Made by a program: the position numbers and the translations under genes. Below are positions 11,121 to 24,106 of a DNA stretch of 64,000 bases, piece after piece. Within the stretch, counting starts at the first letter, position 1. Every line of letters starts with the position of its first letter. Under the pieces are notes generated by a model. That model saw nothing but the letters and a program-made list of their open reading frames with translations, did no database searches and was not told the DNA's origin. Source of the stretch: Spinellus fusiger. Its lineage: Eukaryota > Mucoromycota > Mucoromycetes > Mucorales > Phycomycetaceae. The DNA lies in NCBI GenBank assembly GCA_025094145.1, contig JALLLS010000031.1, positions 62,001-126,000 on the forward strand, read 5' to 3'.

Positions 11121-14100
11121 GTCATTCATGTTGACAGTGAGTTTCTACAGATAAACAGTTCAATCACTCTATTTCATATCAGAATGAATGCATACTTATC
11201 TACAAAAATGGTGCATTGTCTCAAATTCAATTCACAGTGGTTTCTTTTTAGAGCAAAATAGTGTATCAACCCATCTGATAAAAAAACTTTGCTAAATTAA
11301 AAGAAAATCAAGATTATTCTTGGGTCTTATTAAAATGCATCTCTTTGAACAGATTCTTAAGTTGAACAGTATTCATCTAATAGATATTAAGAATGTAGCT
11401 ATTGTCATTGTCATTCAACTCTACAGGGGTTCTGATCTTACTACATTCCTCTCGTGCTTCATGCACACACACACACAAAGAGATGGAGTCTTCATCAGAA
11501 CAATACATTGTCTAATTACCATTAACGTTTTGTGCTGCTTACAACTTTAAGAGAAACTTGGGTCTATTCTTTTATTTTATTAGTACTAACTCTCTTTTCT
11601 GAACCGCGTTCTATTCTCTGTCGCCTTACTACTGCCCATAAATATATATCCGACTAACCATTGTTGGACTTTTCCACTTCACACAGTTGGTTTATTTTAG
11701 AGTCAATGGCGCGAGCTTGGGTCTAACCTACCAAACCTATTGTAAACACATTATCAAGCCACATCTTTTTTTAAAGGCTTGAGGTAATAAACTAGCTGAT
11801 GAAAAAGTCGTTCGACCCATCCTACTCCGGCAGAATCCCCTGAAAAATAGAATTATTTAACCTAATAAGAAACTTCAGTATTGGCAATGGGTTGAGTTGT
11901 ATGTGTAGATCACTGTAATGAGCTTCCATAGATGAACCGAGACATAGTTTCTACATTCAACAAAGAAGCTATTCAACGGGTCTATGATCACCCATTCTTT
12001 CTACTCTTATTAACAAATGATACTAGTAATAATAAAGCAAAAGCATGTAATTTAGAAAATAGGGACAAGAAGAATACAAAAAAACAAAAAAAGCCGAGGA
12101 GTTTTAATACAACTGTCCCTCTTTTCCCGTTGTGTCTACTGATAAGCATAATGAGAACTAACGTTGCTTTGTTCATAGAATGCCTAGATCATTTGCCTTC
12201 TACTGGTGGGTTTGTCCAACAACGACATGGACCCATTGCTATGAGTGGGGATTTTTCTGGTACATGCTAATGACTAGACTTCAGCCTGTCCTTGGAGGTA
12301 GAACCACTCTAAAGACATTTGAATGACGGATACCGAATTTCTTAGCACTGTTCTCTTTCTCTCTTTCTCTTGGCAATAGGTATACCTTGTACTTTTCTAT
12401 CTTTTATAGATAAAAGAAGATTGATTCTTCTTTCCTATCTTTTAGTTCACATTTGTCCCACTTTTGCATTATTTTAAGTTTTTATAAATCTTTCATCTTA
12501 ATTCTCAAACAATACCTCCCACTTTGTCCAATCGATGGCTAACAAATTGTACTCATCTAATAAGAAGTTCTAAACTATAATCCTTGTTTTACTCTAATGA
12601 AAGAGAAAAGGAAAGTGGATGTTACTTATTCAAGGGTTTAGCTCTGAACAATAGCATTATAAAATTATTATCGATTCCTCATCGAGCCACAAAAAAAAAA
12701 GAATAATTATGCGATAGAGATAAAATAAATAACTAAGTGACTGTCGTACATTCTGCGAAGGCCTAGAAGTAGATTTGGATTCAGTACTAGTATAATTCAG
12801 AAAACAGGATAATGCTTCCTAAAAATAGGTTACTCTCTCGCTGAAAAGCTATCCACCAATCCAAACTGCCATGCTATTCACTTGCGCAATCTCCACGCAA
12901 TAGCAAGCTCTCAGCCTTCCCTTTTCTATCGCAACCCGCAAAATATAAAATAGAAATATCTAATCTCCGAAAAAGTGCTATCAGTGATTATACTCTCTTT
13001 AGCCAATGAGTCATCTGATTGCTGATCACTGTTGATTGTTTCCTCCCTTCTTTGTCTTGTCTGTGTAGAAAAGTAAAAAACTGTGATTTTTAGTCCCAAA
13101 GAAAATCAAATTAGCTTATCTTTTTTATCACTCTCTTGTGTGAGTTTTAAATACCACACTCTATGGTGATATATAAAAAGAAAAAGACCTTTTTATGGAA
13201 CTATCTGTATTCAAGGTTATCTGTCTAATCAAAGAAGGAGCGCTTTGATATTTTGGATAGCAGAAAAGAGATATGATAGTCTACGATTTGATATGATCAG
13301 TCACCTTTTGTTTCACCAACACCCATAAAAGTACACTTGGGAGATAGCGTCTATCTTTGAAGTCAATTTTCTATTTATTTTATTTTATTTTGGTAGAGTT
13401 TCATAGCAAAGTCAAGCCATGCTGTTTCCTACTCTCTTTATTCACCTTTTTTATTTTATTTTTAAACCTGGTTTCTCTTCTTTTTTTTTTACAAGCTAGT
13501 CGCTTACTGGTTCTTTTCATTCATTTTCATTAGATTTGCAGCCAGAGGTGTCTAGACAATCGATTGTTAAACTTACTCAACAAATGCCTGAGTTCAATTT
13601 ATGAAGTCTTGGCCAATAATCATGAATAATAAGTGTGTTATCTTAAGCAGTAGATCAATAGAATGAGCTACTGTAGGGTGTGAGAAGACACCATTGATTT
13701 ATCTAGTACCTATGCAATTGGAAGGGCGAAGATGACACGGTGAATGGACGACTGATGCTAATGCAACTACACGAGCAATCATGCTAAAAAGCATCAAGTG
13801 TGGATATTATGTAGTGAACAACCTATGTCTGCAATAATAGAAAGCAGAGATACATATTTCTTGTACACTTGCTATCCATCAAAAAGGAGATATTTAGCTC
13901 AGCAGTCGACACTACTTAAAATTTAATAAATAAATAAAAAGATATGAAACATGTCTTATAAAGTTTCTGCGGAAACAATGGCTATGTAGGCCATATCTAC
14001 CTGCTGTATCTTGGATTCTGATTGCTCTATTTGAAATTAAGCAAAGACATGAATGTCGCAGATTATACTCCAGGTATAAACTAAAAAACAAACCAACCGA

Positions 14101-15855
14101 GCCAAGGAAATAGTGAGCAAGTGAGCAAACAAACAAAACAAAACAAAACAAAACAAAACAAAAAACAAAAAACAAACAACAAAAAGGATGCAACGTAACT
14201 CACACCTTCCAAATAATCAATACATTCTACACAGATGCAAAACACGGATGCAATACACAGATGCAATACACAGATGCAATACACAGATGCAAAATATAGA
14301 TAAATAAATATTTGTTTTTTAAGATACAACTCCAGTTTGAAAAGATATAAACAAAAGCAAGACACGACGTAGTTTATGTTTTGTTCATTTTACTTGTTTT
14401 GGATGTATTGTGTTTGTATCTATGTTTATAGTCTACATCCCTTTATTTGTTATTGTATAAAGTTGCATTCCATTTTAGTGTTAAGGCACAAATATTTAAA
14501 ATGAGAAAAAGTAGACCAAGTGTGTGCTGTAAGTGGCTACTAAAAAGGGTCTATGGAATTAAGTTCAAGACACAAGCTTTTTGTACCCCGTTGGACCAGA
14601 AACTTATTCACTCTTGATTTTCCATGATGACTGACAGTTTCAATGTGTTATCTCATGACACACTACAATGACAAGATGAGGGTGGTGGTGATAATACTAA
14701 TAAAAGAAGGATTGAGCATGCATATGAAACTATTCCAGGGAAAGGTGCCAAAGAGATACAAGTGAGTGAATAAGTTTACACAAGATATTTGATTGTTTAT
14801 CTCAATTCAACCTTAACTTCAGGGTAATAAAAGTAGGCCGACCTCTTATTTATGATTTCAAAAACAATACACAGAGTACATACATTCCATTTTCAATATT
14901 CCCTTGAGGCTAAGGAACTGCAATGATAAATCTTATTGTTTAATTAATTCGGAAAAGTTACGGATATCCCCATTCTTTGAAATTTGCATCGGATTCCTAT
15001 TGAAATAGAACTTTTTCGGTGATCTTTCACTACGCGTATGACTAACAAGTGTAATAAAGCTGTTCATTTTCATAACACAGTAGATTCCCTTTCCCCGAGA
15101 ATAGAAAAATAAGGTTATTTCCATGCCCATCTTTGGATAGAGAATGATGTAGCCAACAAAGAGTGTATAGGCTATTGAAATCCACTTGGGGTTGAAGGTA
15201 ATAGCTGAGCAAAAAAAAGAGAGAAAAAAGAGAGAAAAAAAGAAGGTTTTTAGCATGAACATCAACACTATGAAACACATGCAGATTCAACTGCCATGAG
15301 TCTACATAGCCATCAATGATCCTTCTTGATTTAAATCAATAGACTGGACACTACCAAAGTCATTATGGAGAAATCAAGATTTAAATCAGCCGCGATGAAA
15401 ATACAAAAAAAAAGGCACACGTAGGAATGGAAGAATTAATATAAAATAATAACACACTAGCTTATGGTATTCGACGTACACACAACACAATAGTGTATGT
15501 GCGTTTGTGTGCTATTGTCCTAAGCTCATAAAAAGGGAAAAAAGGTTCTATTATACTTTATTTTTGAAGTCATAGGAAAATAGAATAGAACCATTGACAT
15601 CAGAGTTGTGTAGAAGGCATTTTTAATACAAGATGATTTACAACTTTAAAGTACACTAGCCAAAATGTCCTTTTCATTGCTTGTTCTACACCACCCGTTC
15701 TATACAAAAATATGTCAACAAATCATCGATGGATCATAGTTCTTTTTTTTTCTAGTTTTACTTTCTGTATTTTCTGTTCATTTCATTGAAGATAGATCTA
15801 TTCTACTGATAACAATGGTCTCAGAACGTTCATTTTACTATTCCGTTTGGGGCTC

Positions 15856-16848
15856 CTACCATAAACTCAATGATTTATTGTTATGCCAACACTTCTTATC
15901 AGCACACTCATCAAAACTCTTAGTGTACCCTTGGTGCATTGTTTTCCGAGCTTCCTTGTTGTTCAGATGACTCGTAAGGTTGATTCTCACCATGGTTACA
16001 GCAGTACATACTACAGCCAAACTGTACAGTTGAAGTGTACAAGCCCATTGTACACATCTATTGACAAGCTCTTTACACAATGCAGGTCTCATCTCAAGCC
16101 AGTGCTAATGGCTTAATTCCCCCATTACTTGCCCAAATTCATGGTAAATGACTTGCGCATGAACTCAGTGCTACCAAACGCCTTCCCCAGCAGTTGCAGC
16201 CCGTGCTTTGAATTTATCACGCAATGACCCCTCTTTCGCTCACAGTCGACCCACCTTTTATAGAATCCTCATACAAGTCCTTCTATAAAGTCCTCTCATC
16301 CTTTTGGTTCTGCCTTGTAGCAATCCCTTGACAGACTCTCTTTCCGGTAAGCAGTCACCTGTGGCCATGCTCCTGTGCTGTTTGACAGGCAACACTAGGT
16401 GTCCTATTGACAAGGCACCCTTCCCACGATTTACAGCCACTGAACGCAATGTAGTTTGTATGCCTCATCTCCGCAGCGATGGTATGGATTACTTGAGTCA
16501 CACCGGACTTCTCCGAATCCCAGATAGAGCCTGCTTTAGAAGTAGTACAATCATTTGGGGCGTTCATTCTAATAATGCATCTGGATTTGTTCATCGGCTA
16601 CACATTATAACAACAGACGTCTTTCTCGGCACAAGGCGACTGAAGAGAGTTGGCTTTCCCTTTCACAAGTGTATATTAAATTTAATCAAGAGTCCTACAA
16701 TGGGAGTCTTCGGCCCCTCCGAGATGTTTTTAGCGTACCACCCTCCCACTCGCCAATGTAGAACCAACCCATTGACCAGCGACGACTGTTTCTGTGCGGC
16801 CAGTGCGCTAAACTGGACGGGGTTAATGAAAGAAAGTTGTTGAGCCAT
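15856..16848 (-). pseudogene. GC-richer coding-like relic, unknown family
   Basis: About 1 kb is clearly less AT-rich than its surroundings and has several overlapping open stretches on both strands, typical of decayed coding DNA. The minus strand seems the more protein-like: a block with VQFSALAAQ and VLHWRVGGWY near 16760-16830, and a block with HLNNKEARKTMHQGYT near 15920-15990. The blocks are split by stops. A plus-strand frame of 179 codons (16304-16843) is also open. I do not recognise a family, and the true strand is not certain. Confidence 0.3.
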
Positions 16849-16939
16849 TTATATCTCTTTATCTTGGTATATCTCCCCCCCCCTTTCCCCCCCTTCTTTA
16901 TCCCTACCCCATTTTCTTTCTGCCTGCCTGCCTGCCTGT

Positions 16940-17095
16940 CCTTTTGCCTCCCCCCTTTATTATTTATATTATTTATTATTTATTATTTATATTATTTATT
17001 ATTTATTATTTATATTATTTATTATTACCATTACCATTACCATTGTTATATATTATTTACTATTACCATTACTATTATTATTATTATTTGACTTT
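16940..17095. repeat. TATTATTT/ATTACC microsatellite
   Basis: This is a run of TATT-type repeats followed by four ATTACC units and ATT repeats. It is preceded by CCTG repeats near 16923. It is low-complexity and separates the GC-richer relic from the first gene of the island. Confidence 0.9.
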
Positions 17096-17682
17096 TGAGT
17101 CCATGCTATAAATCCAATTTCTATTTATTTATTTTTACTCAAAATAAGGCTTGTTATGGTAATGTGGTACCGTGTGGGCGGTTCTGATTTCTTCCTCTAC
17201 ACTCAAGAGATCGATAAGAACAAGTGTCACTGCAGGAGGTGAAGGTGGAAAATAATAATAATAATAATAATATGTACCACTGATCAGTTTCATATAAAAG
17301 CTAGGGATTATATGTATGGACAGGCTTCATTGAGGATGGCACCAATAGCATTCCACAGGGAATTATAGTCTGTTCTGTTCTGTCCAAGAGGATGTGTTCT
17401 GTGTGGAAAGCCAACGAGAAAAGTAGTAAAAATAGGCAGGTGAGAATGAGAGCCTAAAAAAAAAAGGTGATTAAAAAAGAAACTCATCCATAAAAGACAG
17501 AGCGCCGACTTGACCCTATCGTTCAATCGTTCAATCATTCATGTTTCCCTATTCAGCAACTGTCATTCCATTAAAACCACCGCCATGTATCACTTATCAT
17601 CCTCTTCCTATACAGGGTAAAGGTGATGCCATGATGACAATTCTGAGATAACGATAGAAAAATGAATGGATAGATAAATTTC

Positions 17683-17692
17683 GAGTATAAAA
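17683..17692 (+). promoter_or_regulatory. TATA box of the CBM21 gene
   Basis: GAGTATAAAAGG, with the TATAAAAG core at 17686, sits 158 bp before the start codon. Pyrimidine-rich leader sequence follows. It is a strong canonical match, and the distance allows a start site around 17715. Confidence 0.6.
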
Positions 17693-17843
17693 GGAGTGCC
17701 TCATAAGACACTTTTTGCTGCCGACTAGTTCTTTCTCTTTTTTATATATTTTTATATATATATACATTTATATATATATACTTGTTCTTTTCTTTTATTG
17801 CTTTTTATCCTCTTTATAACTTATTACTTACTCTATTACAACC

Positions 17844-19256
17844 ATGTCGTTTTCTGCATTTCCTCGCCACGAATCTTACGGGCCTTCAACCTGGAGTCGC
17901 TCAGTTGTGTTGAAAAACAAAAAGACTTCTATTTTTGCTTCCCATGACGATAAATCATCCCTAGCACTCATGTCGTCGCTACCATCACCCTCCTCCTCCC
18001 TCAAAGGATTGTCACCATTATCATTCTCACTTGCCAAACCCAAGAACAGTCATACTAGCTGGAAGAACACCACTACCACCAACAACAACACTATCACAAC
18101 AACACCAACAACAACAACACCACAGCAACAACCTGAACAAGTGACAGGCATAAAGCAGAAGCCAGCAATGCACCTCCAGCTCAATGCACCCGCCATCAAA
18201 TGCCCCGCCCTTAAATCCTCCCTTCGCTGCCATTCTGCCCCCACCACACCCACTGGATCTAAATCAGTGAAATTCAACCCTGTGCACCTTGAGCGCATCT
18301 GTCTCTTCCGCAAGACACAGACGCCACTCTCCCTGCTAAAAGGAGCACACGAACAAGAGACTGTGTTCCATGTGGGCTGTGTCAATTTCCCCCCTCGTGA
18401 AACCACCGACAGAACGAAGCACATCCTGCTTGACAAGAAGTTTGCTGTGGAGGACAATGCAGTGATTGGACGAGTACAGGTCCGCAATCTCGCCTACCAC
18501 AAGGCTGTGTTTATCCGATACACTTATGACTGCTGGCAAACCTCGACTGATGTGGAGGCTGTCTACCGCGATGCCACCACCGGACAAGGCCTTTATGACA
18601 CCTTTGGCTTCTCCATTCCTCTTGCCCATCTTGCTGATCGGGGCCAAGTAAGAGCCACCATTGATTTTGCTGTGCGCTATCATGTGGAGGGTCAAGAGTT
18701 CTGGGACAACAATGACGGCAAGAACTACGGACTGCAGGTCTTGGCGGATACTCAGGAGGAGGAGGAGGAAGAGGATGAAAGAACTGAGGAAGTTGTCTAC
18801 AAGGCAACACAAAAGGGATTGGGCAATCGCTACAGTTTTGGTCTTTCTCTTTCTCAAGCAAAGAAGGTTGTGCAACCCATGGACACTGTGAAACCTGTTT
18901 CCTCTGCTCCTTCTGTCCCATTGATTCCTTCTGTCCCATCGGCTCCTGTCCAGCCCTCCGTGCGTGTGACAAGAGAGGTCAAGCCAACACCACCAGCTCA
19001 TTTGCCACGCCCTGTCCCCAAGAAGCCTGTTGCTGCTGAGATCTCCCGCTTTGCTGCACCTATTCCCCGCCCCACCAACCTGTTTGAAGTGTATTACCAT
19101 TCTGCTCCTTCCAGCCCCACTTTTGCCTGTCAGCCCCGCCACGCCTACCTCCAGAACACGCCTGATCTTGAGTCGCAATCCTATTTGGACTTGGTGAACA
19201 AATATTGCTTCTACGGTGCCAGTCCAACTCACACACCCATGCCTATTAACAGCTAA
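17844..19256 (+). CDS. PP1 glycogen-targeting subunit with CBM21 domain
   Basis: This intronless 470-residue protein likely targets type-1 protein phosphatase to glycogen, as Gac1/PIG proteins of yeast and PPP1R3 proteins of animals do. Residues 140-144, KSVKF, fit the RVxF PP1-docking motif. The CBM21 carbohydrate-binding domain follows at about 190-300, with the typical FIRYTYDCWQT strand and the terminal motif WDNNDGKNY (287-295). The N-terminus is Ser/Thr/Asn-rich. The C-terminus after an acidic EEEEEEDE patch (near 310) is Pro/Val-rich and probably disordered. ACCATG is a good start context, and a TATA box lies 158 bp upstream. By family knowledge it would promote glycogen synthase dephosphorylation. 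Which PP1 substrates it serves here is inference. Confidence 0.9.
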   Translation: MSFSAFPRHESYGPSTWSRSVVLKNKKTSIFASHDDKSSLALMSSLPSPSSSLKGLSPLSFSLAKPKNSHTSWKNTTTTNNNTITTTPTTTTPQQQPEQVTGIKQKPAMHLQLNAPAIKCPALKSSLRCHSAPTTPTGSKSVKFNPVHLERICLFRKTQTPLSLLKGAHEQETVFHVGCVNFPPRETTDRTKHILLDKKFAVEDNAVIGRVQVRNLAYHKAVFIRYTYDCWQTSTDVEAVYRDATTGQGLYDTFGFSIPLAHLADRGQVRATIDFAVRYHVEGQEFWDNNDGKNYGLQVLADTQEEEEEEDERTEEVVYKATQKGLGNRYSFGLSLSQAKKVVQPMDTVKPVSSAPSVPLIPSVPSAPVQPSVRVTREVKPTPPAHLPRPVPKKPVAAEISRFAAPIPRPTNLFEVYYHSAPSSPTFACQPRHAYLQNTPDLESQSYLDLVNKYCFYGASPTHTPMPINS

Positions 19257-19895
19257 AGGGGTGTTTTTCTACTCTTTCTTTTTCTACTGCTACTGCTACT
19301 GCTACTGCTACTGATATTACTACTACTTTACTACTACTTCACTACTACTACTACTACTACTTGTTCCTTTTTCTTCTTTTCTTTTCTTTTCTTTCTTGCT
19401 TACCATCACACACATCCTGCATTCCTCCAAGTATATATTCATACCATTCGTAATAGTTAAACTAGAGTAGCTTCACACCCACACAAAGTACTTTAGATTT
19501 ATCTATTTGTAGATAACCAACAATGACTTACAATTAAAAATAACAAAAATCATCTCTCTGAGTTGAAACACTCAAAACTATTCTATGGCTGATGGATTGA
19601 CTGTCTTGTGTGTGTATTTGTTGTTCAGTGGCACTTTGTAATGTGTATTTGTATTCAACAACAAAAAAAGGGGGTCATTGTTGCTATTTCTTACTTTTTA
19701 CAATTTGCAACATAACAACATCATCTTGCTCATTCCTTTTGAAAGACATATTCAATTCACTGATACTATGCTCAGCTGACTTGTTTATTCATAGATATAA
19801 GGGTATTACAAAGCAAAAAGAAAGGCAAAAAGAAAGGCAAAAAGAAAGAACAGACAAAGGCCCCTCTTCTATTTCTCTTTTCTCAACACACTTCT
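19257..19895. other. Convergent intergenic region
   Basis: This lies between two genes that end towards each other. It holds TACTGC repeats (19290-19310), ACT repeats (19320-19360), a pyrimidine tract at 19365-19395 and three AAAGAAAGGC-type units near 19820-19850. No gene is supportable. Confidence 0.6.
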
Positions 19896-20490
19896 TCATA
19901 CCAAAAAAACAGACACTTCATCCTCTTGCTTCAATGCATCCATCCGTTTCTGTAAACTATCCACATGAGCTTGCAAATCCTCTAGTCCCCACACATTCAA
20001 CCCTGCTTCCTGCTCCAACAATGGTTGCCATGGTAGCCAATAAGCATCCAAGTGGATCCTCCGTGTAACAAGCATGCGAACCAGGAAGGCATTCGTGACA
20101 ATAGCCACCACACAACAAACAGTGGCCAGCTGCCTAAAAGTAAGACAATGGCCTAGGCCAATCACAAGAGATCTTAGGCTGTAGAGACACCACAGTACTA
20201 AGCAGCCCACATTTAGAAAGAGGTCAGTGGCGGATCTCCCGAGAGTAAAGACAAAAGTGTCTTTCGGGTGTGGGTGTGGGTGTGGGTGTGGGTGTGCATG
20301 GCTGCTGTCCAGTAATATTACGGAGTTTCTCCATGCAGTCTTATCAAGTGCACAGCCAGATAGCAGTACTCTGTGGAGTTGATCTGCCCATGTTGTGATT
20401 TTCCTACAAGTGCACAAGGCATCTGTTTTATTAAATAAAAAAGTAAAAAAGTAATAGTCATAGTAATAATAAAAAGTAATAGTCATAGTA

Positions 20491-20544
<54 letters not shown>

Positions 20545-22030
20545 GCCCTTGGGGGAAGGCAGACTTACCTTGCTGAGTCTCTAGTTCAAAGCTCACCAGT
20601 ACAGTGACTTTTGTATTCTTGGCCTTGGTGATACAAGTCCTTAGTTTAATGTACCCACTCGGCAGACATGGCTCTAACTGTAGTGTAGTGATGATAGAAA
20701 TATAGTATGGGAATTTACAGTAGATCTGTTCTTCTTTGAAACTAAAAGCAGCATTGTCTAAAGAAATAAGTACAGGATAGATACAGGATAAGTACAGAAT
20801 AGATACAGGACAGATACAGGAAAAAGTAACTACAAAAGAGTGTTCGTTTGTCTAGTGTTCTATTCAACCTACTCTGTTGCCTGCCATTGTTCTGTCGTAG
20901 TCCATGTTTCCATGTCCCTAACTCAAGGCCTGTTTCAAACAAGTCAGGTGAGTCATATATTAATATGTATAAAAAGGGAAAAGAAAGAAAATTAGACAGT
21001 GCTACTCTTTTGTAATTAAAGTGTGCTGCATCTTCTCCACCATCTTACCGTGGCACTTTTTTACACTTGTCAAATACTGTTCCATAAAGTCACTGTCAAA
21101 TAGAATGCTGTACATGGACTCCACTGTGCCTGAATAGGTTTCATGAAGTGCCACCTGGGAGTAGTGCACCTGATCTTCACAACAAGGACATTGAGGGTAG
21201 GGAGCACAACGAGATTTGGCTTGGGTCTGCCTCCGACCCTCCCCTTCTCTGTCCTCCATGTCCTCCATGTCTTCTATTCCATTCTCTTCATAGGTACATC
21301 CAGGATCTGTGTAAGAGTGGAGCATCTGTCCATGCTTATGAATCTGCCACAGTTGAACTATCTGGTCATAGGCCACATCCCTTGATAAGAAAGAAGCAAA
21401 GACATACTTTTCTGAATGTTATAACCCACTTCTCTCTTTCTCTTCTCTCTTTCACACTAACTACCTTTGCACTGTCTGTGGAGATATGTATTGCATTGGG
21501 TATAATCATGGCTGTCATACGCTTCTCTATGTGAGTCATGTCTGAAAAAGCAACCACGAGCTTATTGCCATGTCAATTCTTCTGTACTACAGAGACAATG
21601 CCAGATACTTACATTGGTCACCCAGCCAAAGATATTTGCATAAAAGCAAACATGGTTTTCTGTAATATAGACATGTCCCTGCAGTAAAATGTCTTTTTGT
21701 AGTGCACACTTATAATCTGTAAATAAAATTCACTGACATTAAAATAAAAGAATATTTTCATTCTCCTCTTCCCCCTCTTTTTTTTTTCTTTTTTCTCTCT
21801 CTCTCTTTTGGGATTGAATTGGATTGGGTTGGATTAAGATTGGCTCATTTACTTTCTAACAGTGGATCATTTTCAGGCACACTACGAAAAAGGAGATGGA
21901 AGTCACGGTCTCTCTCATCACTGGCAAATGGAATAGCACACAATGCTGCTCTATCACCACTACTTGTGAGTCGGTGTTCTTTACCAGAGGATTCTGAAGA
22001 CACAAAGGGCAGAATAGAAGTGGTTTGCAG

Positions 22031-22065
<35 letters not shown>

Positions 22066-22495
22066 TCTGTGCCTGTGGTGGTGTCTGTGTCTGTGGTGGT
22101 GTTTGTGGTATTGAGGGAGAGGAGACTTCTGGATTCTTTATCGCCTCTGTACGACGGTTATGAATAGGACTACAGGAAAGACGACGAGTTCTTTTGTCTG
22201 AGATGGTGCTGGTGAGGACTTGGGCGTGGTGGGTGGCAATGGTTGCTAAGGATTGTGTGAGGGGGAATTGGAGACTGTGGCTGGTTCGATGGACAGTCTC
22301 TTCACTTCTACTCACTGCTAAAGAGTGAAAGAGTGGGCTTTGAATGAGTGGAGAAGTGCCTTGGTAAGAAGAGTGTCTTGTTGCATCAATAGAGTGCGGT
22401 CGTCGGGGGGTGCTTCTATCTACAGGAGAAGGAGAACTGCTACTTCTATCTCTGTAGCGGTGGGATTGGTGGTGAATTCTTATAGGTAAGCTCAT
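19896..22495 (-). CDS. GRAM-VASt sterol-transfer protein (LAM/Ysp family)
   Basis: Coding blocks are complement of 21853-22495, 21613-21716, 21465-21560, 21049-21406, 20834-20929, 20569-20757 and 19896-20422. Phases agree and give 670 residues. Order: a Ser/Arg/Gln-rich N-terminus, a GRAM domain from about residue 200 (FHLLFRSVPENDPLL, ENHVCFYANIFGWVTN, IEKRMTAMIIPNAI), a linker with a CPCC motif, a VASt domain (SGTVESMYSILFDSDFM onward), and a C-terminal hydrophobic segment (LATVCCVVAIVTNAF). This is the layout of Lam/Ysp proteins, which move sterol from plasma membrane to ER at contact sites. One HPHPHPHPHP run lies in the last exon. The start at 22495 is preferred; an in-frame ATG at 22558 would add 21 residues. 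Exon 5's donor is the least certain border. Confidence 0.85.
20487..20545. repeat. (AAT)n microsatellite in an intron
   Basis: About 18 AAT units lie in the last intron of the GRAM-VASt gene. It is a simple repeat and likely length-variable. Confidence 0.95.
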
Positions 22496-22768
22496 AATAG
22501 AAGAAAGAGTAGCTGAAGAAACCTTTTGCCCCCTCCTCACGTCATGACAGGCATTCAAGGATACCTGCTATTCACCCTTTTTCCTTTTACAGACAAGCAA
22601 GAGTGACTGCTGCTGTGTCTAAAGTCTCTTCCTCCCTAGAGCATATCTCACAAGGCAGTTCACAAGGTACTGCTAAAGAAAAGAAGAAAACAAAAGAAGA
22701 AAAAAAGAAAACAAAAAAAAACACAGACGGATACTAACACAGACTGGGTTGATTTTATTTTAGTGTCT

Positions 22769-24106
22769 CTACCAATTCAAGTCCTTCTTCGGTGGGGCTA
22801 CTGGTAAAATCCCAGTAGGCATACGTGGAGGGGGTGTGTTCACAGTGGCAGGATCCCGTGGCTGTATAATATCAGGTGCTGAATCATCCCTCTTGATCTG
22901 TGAAAAGTGCTGGACGACACTAGGCAGTTCTTGGGGAGGAGCTCCCTCCATTTGTTTACGCTATTCTCCAATAAGCAATCCCCATCATTTCACCACCCGT
23001 CCCACACTCACCACTCTAGATTCCTTGCCAATGCCAAGTTGAGGTAGCCCCCGGTTCAATCCCTCCAGCAGAACACAGGCCTTGCATATAGTGTTGGAGG
23101 ACATATAGCCACACCGTTCACAGGTCTTTTGCGTCGGCATCTTGATGTCTGCCTTGATCTCAAAGGCCTCTCCCGAATGGATAATATCTTGTCCATGTTA
23201 TTCTTACTGCTCTCCCCACCTCCTACCAAAATCCAACCTACCAATGATAGTACTGGGCCTTACTGACTCAAGGTCCTTCAAGAAGACACGTGCATGGCCT
23301 CGGTAGGCATTGGGAGAGTAAATGCACTCTGTGGAAAAGTAGTCGAGCTTCTTGAAATAGGCATACATAACAATCTCCTTTTCATAAGTGTACTTGAATG
23401 GCTTGGAGCGTCGAATCATGCTTTCTCCCTGAGTGACAATCTGTGTGCACCGTCCCAGGCGGGCAATATCACCACGGAAGACTTCCAAGGTCACTTGTTT
23501 GTTCTTTTTTCATTCCTTACTTACTGTTCATTAAGATGGTTTCTGCAATATCATCTGCATTGTGTCCAGTCACAATATGATCCACACCCAGCATCACTGC
23601 TCCTCTGTCCAATGCCTGTCGTCTAAACACACCACAGTAGGTGCAGTTGTTCTTCAAGCCCACTTCCTGTACAATGTCATCCATGGTCCAGCCATACAAT
23701 TCACCATACGACACAATCTTAAGGGGGAGTGCATATTGCTGCTGATTACGCTTTACTGTCTCAAGGGAATCGTCTCTGTAGCCAGTAATACCCTCATCCA
23801 CAGACAATAGAAACAGATCCAGACCATAGTCATACCGATCATTCAATGTTTTAAGGACATGAGCAAGGACAGTGGAGTCTAAAAAAAACAGTCCATAAGC
23901 CTGTCCTTCTTCCAATGAGGTTTACCTTTGCCACCACTAGCACCAATAGCCACTCGTTCTCCCCTTCGAAACAGACTTGCTTTTGTAATGGTGTGGTGAA
24001 TCTCGGTTTCAAATACATAATAGAAGCAGGGCTGACATATCTGCTGGCCTGTTTTGGGTCTCTTTAGCACTGCCTTTTGAGTCTTGCATAAAACACACAG
24101 CTTCAT
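22769..24106 (-). CDS. CTU1/NCS6: Cytoplasmic tRNA 2-thiolation protein 1
   Basis: Coding blocks are complement of 23926-24106, 23525-23878, 23242-23481, 23012-23187 and 22769-22960, all in phase, giving 380 residues (yeast and human homologues are about 350-360). With CTU2 and Urm1 as sulfur donor it thiolates wobble U34 of tRNA-Lys, -Gln and -Glu in the cytosol. An N-terminal CxxC pair (CVLC, CQPC) is followed by the ATP-pyrophosphatase loop SGGKDST (57-63), which the first intron splits between Lys and Asp. Then come [11 protein letters not shown] and [10 protein letters not shown] with the conserved Cys, [10 protein letters not shown], and a C-terminal zinc site CERCG/CKAC. An unusually long tail after the zinc site carries Pro-rich sequence. 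The start shares a 118-bp divergent promoter with the next gene. Confidence 0.95.

Larger units (their letters stand above)
8975..15840. other. Long AT-rich gene desert
   Basis: Over nearly 7 kb I can support no complete gene. There are microsatellites (AAAAC runs near 14130-14165 and a 15-bp tandem containing GATGCAATACACA at 14236-14290), a copy of repeat R2 near 10985, and a tRNA-like B-box fragment near 10335. A minus-strand frame at 14933-15280 (115 codons, one hydrophobic N-terminal segment) is the longest open stretch, but nothing about it is recognisable. The rest looks like decayed repeat DNA. Confidence 0.55.

Noticed and set aside
14933..15280. 115-codon minus-strand frame with a hydrophobic N-terminus
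   Set aside because: The start is inside a low-complexity A-rich tract, no splice or promoter signals fit, and nothing is recognisable. I left it as part of the desert.
17308..17538. 76-codon minus-strand frame with a protein-like end (NRTDYNSLWNAIGAILNEA)
   Set aside because: The C-terminal half looks real and a T-run plus AG could be an acceptor at about 17452, but I could not find a matching upstream exon or start, so it is too weak to annotate as a gene.
18050..19232. Long minus-strand frames opposite the CBM21 gene
   Set aside because: They are shadows of a GC-rich gene; the plus frame has the domain and the PP1 motif.
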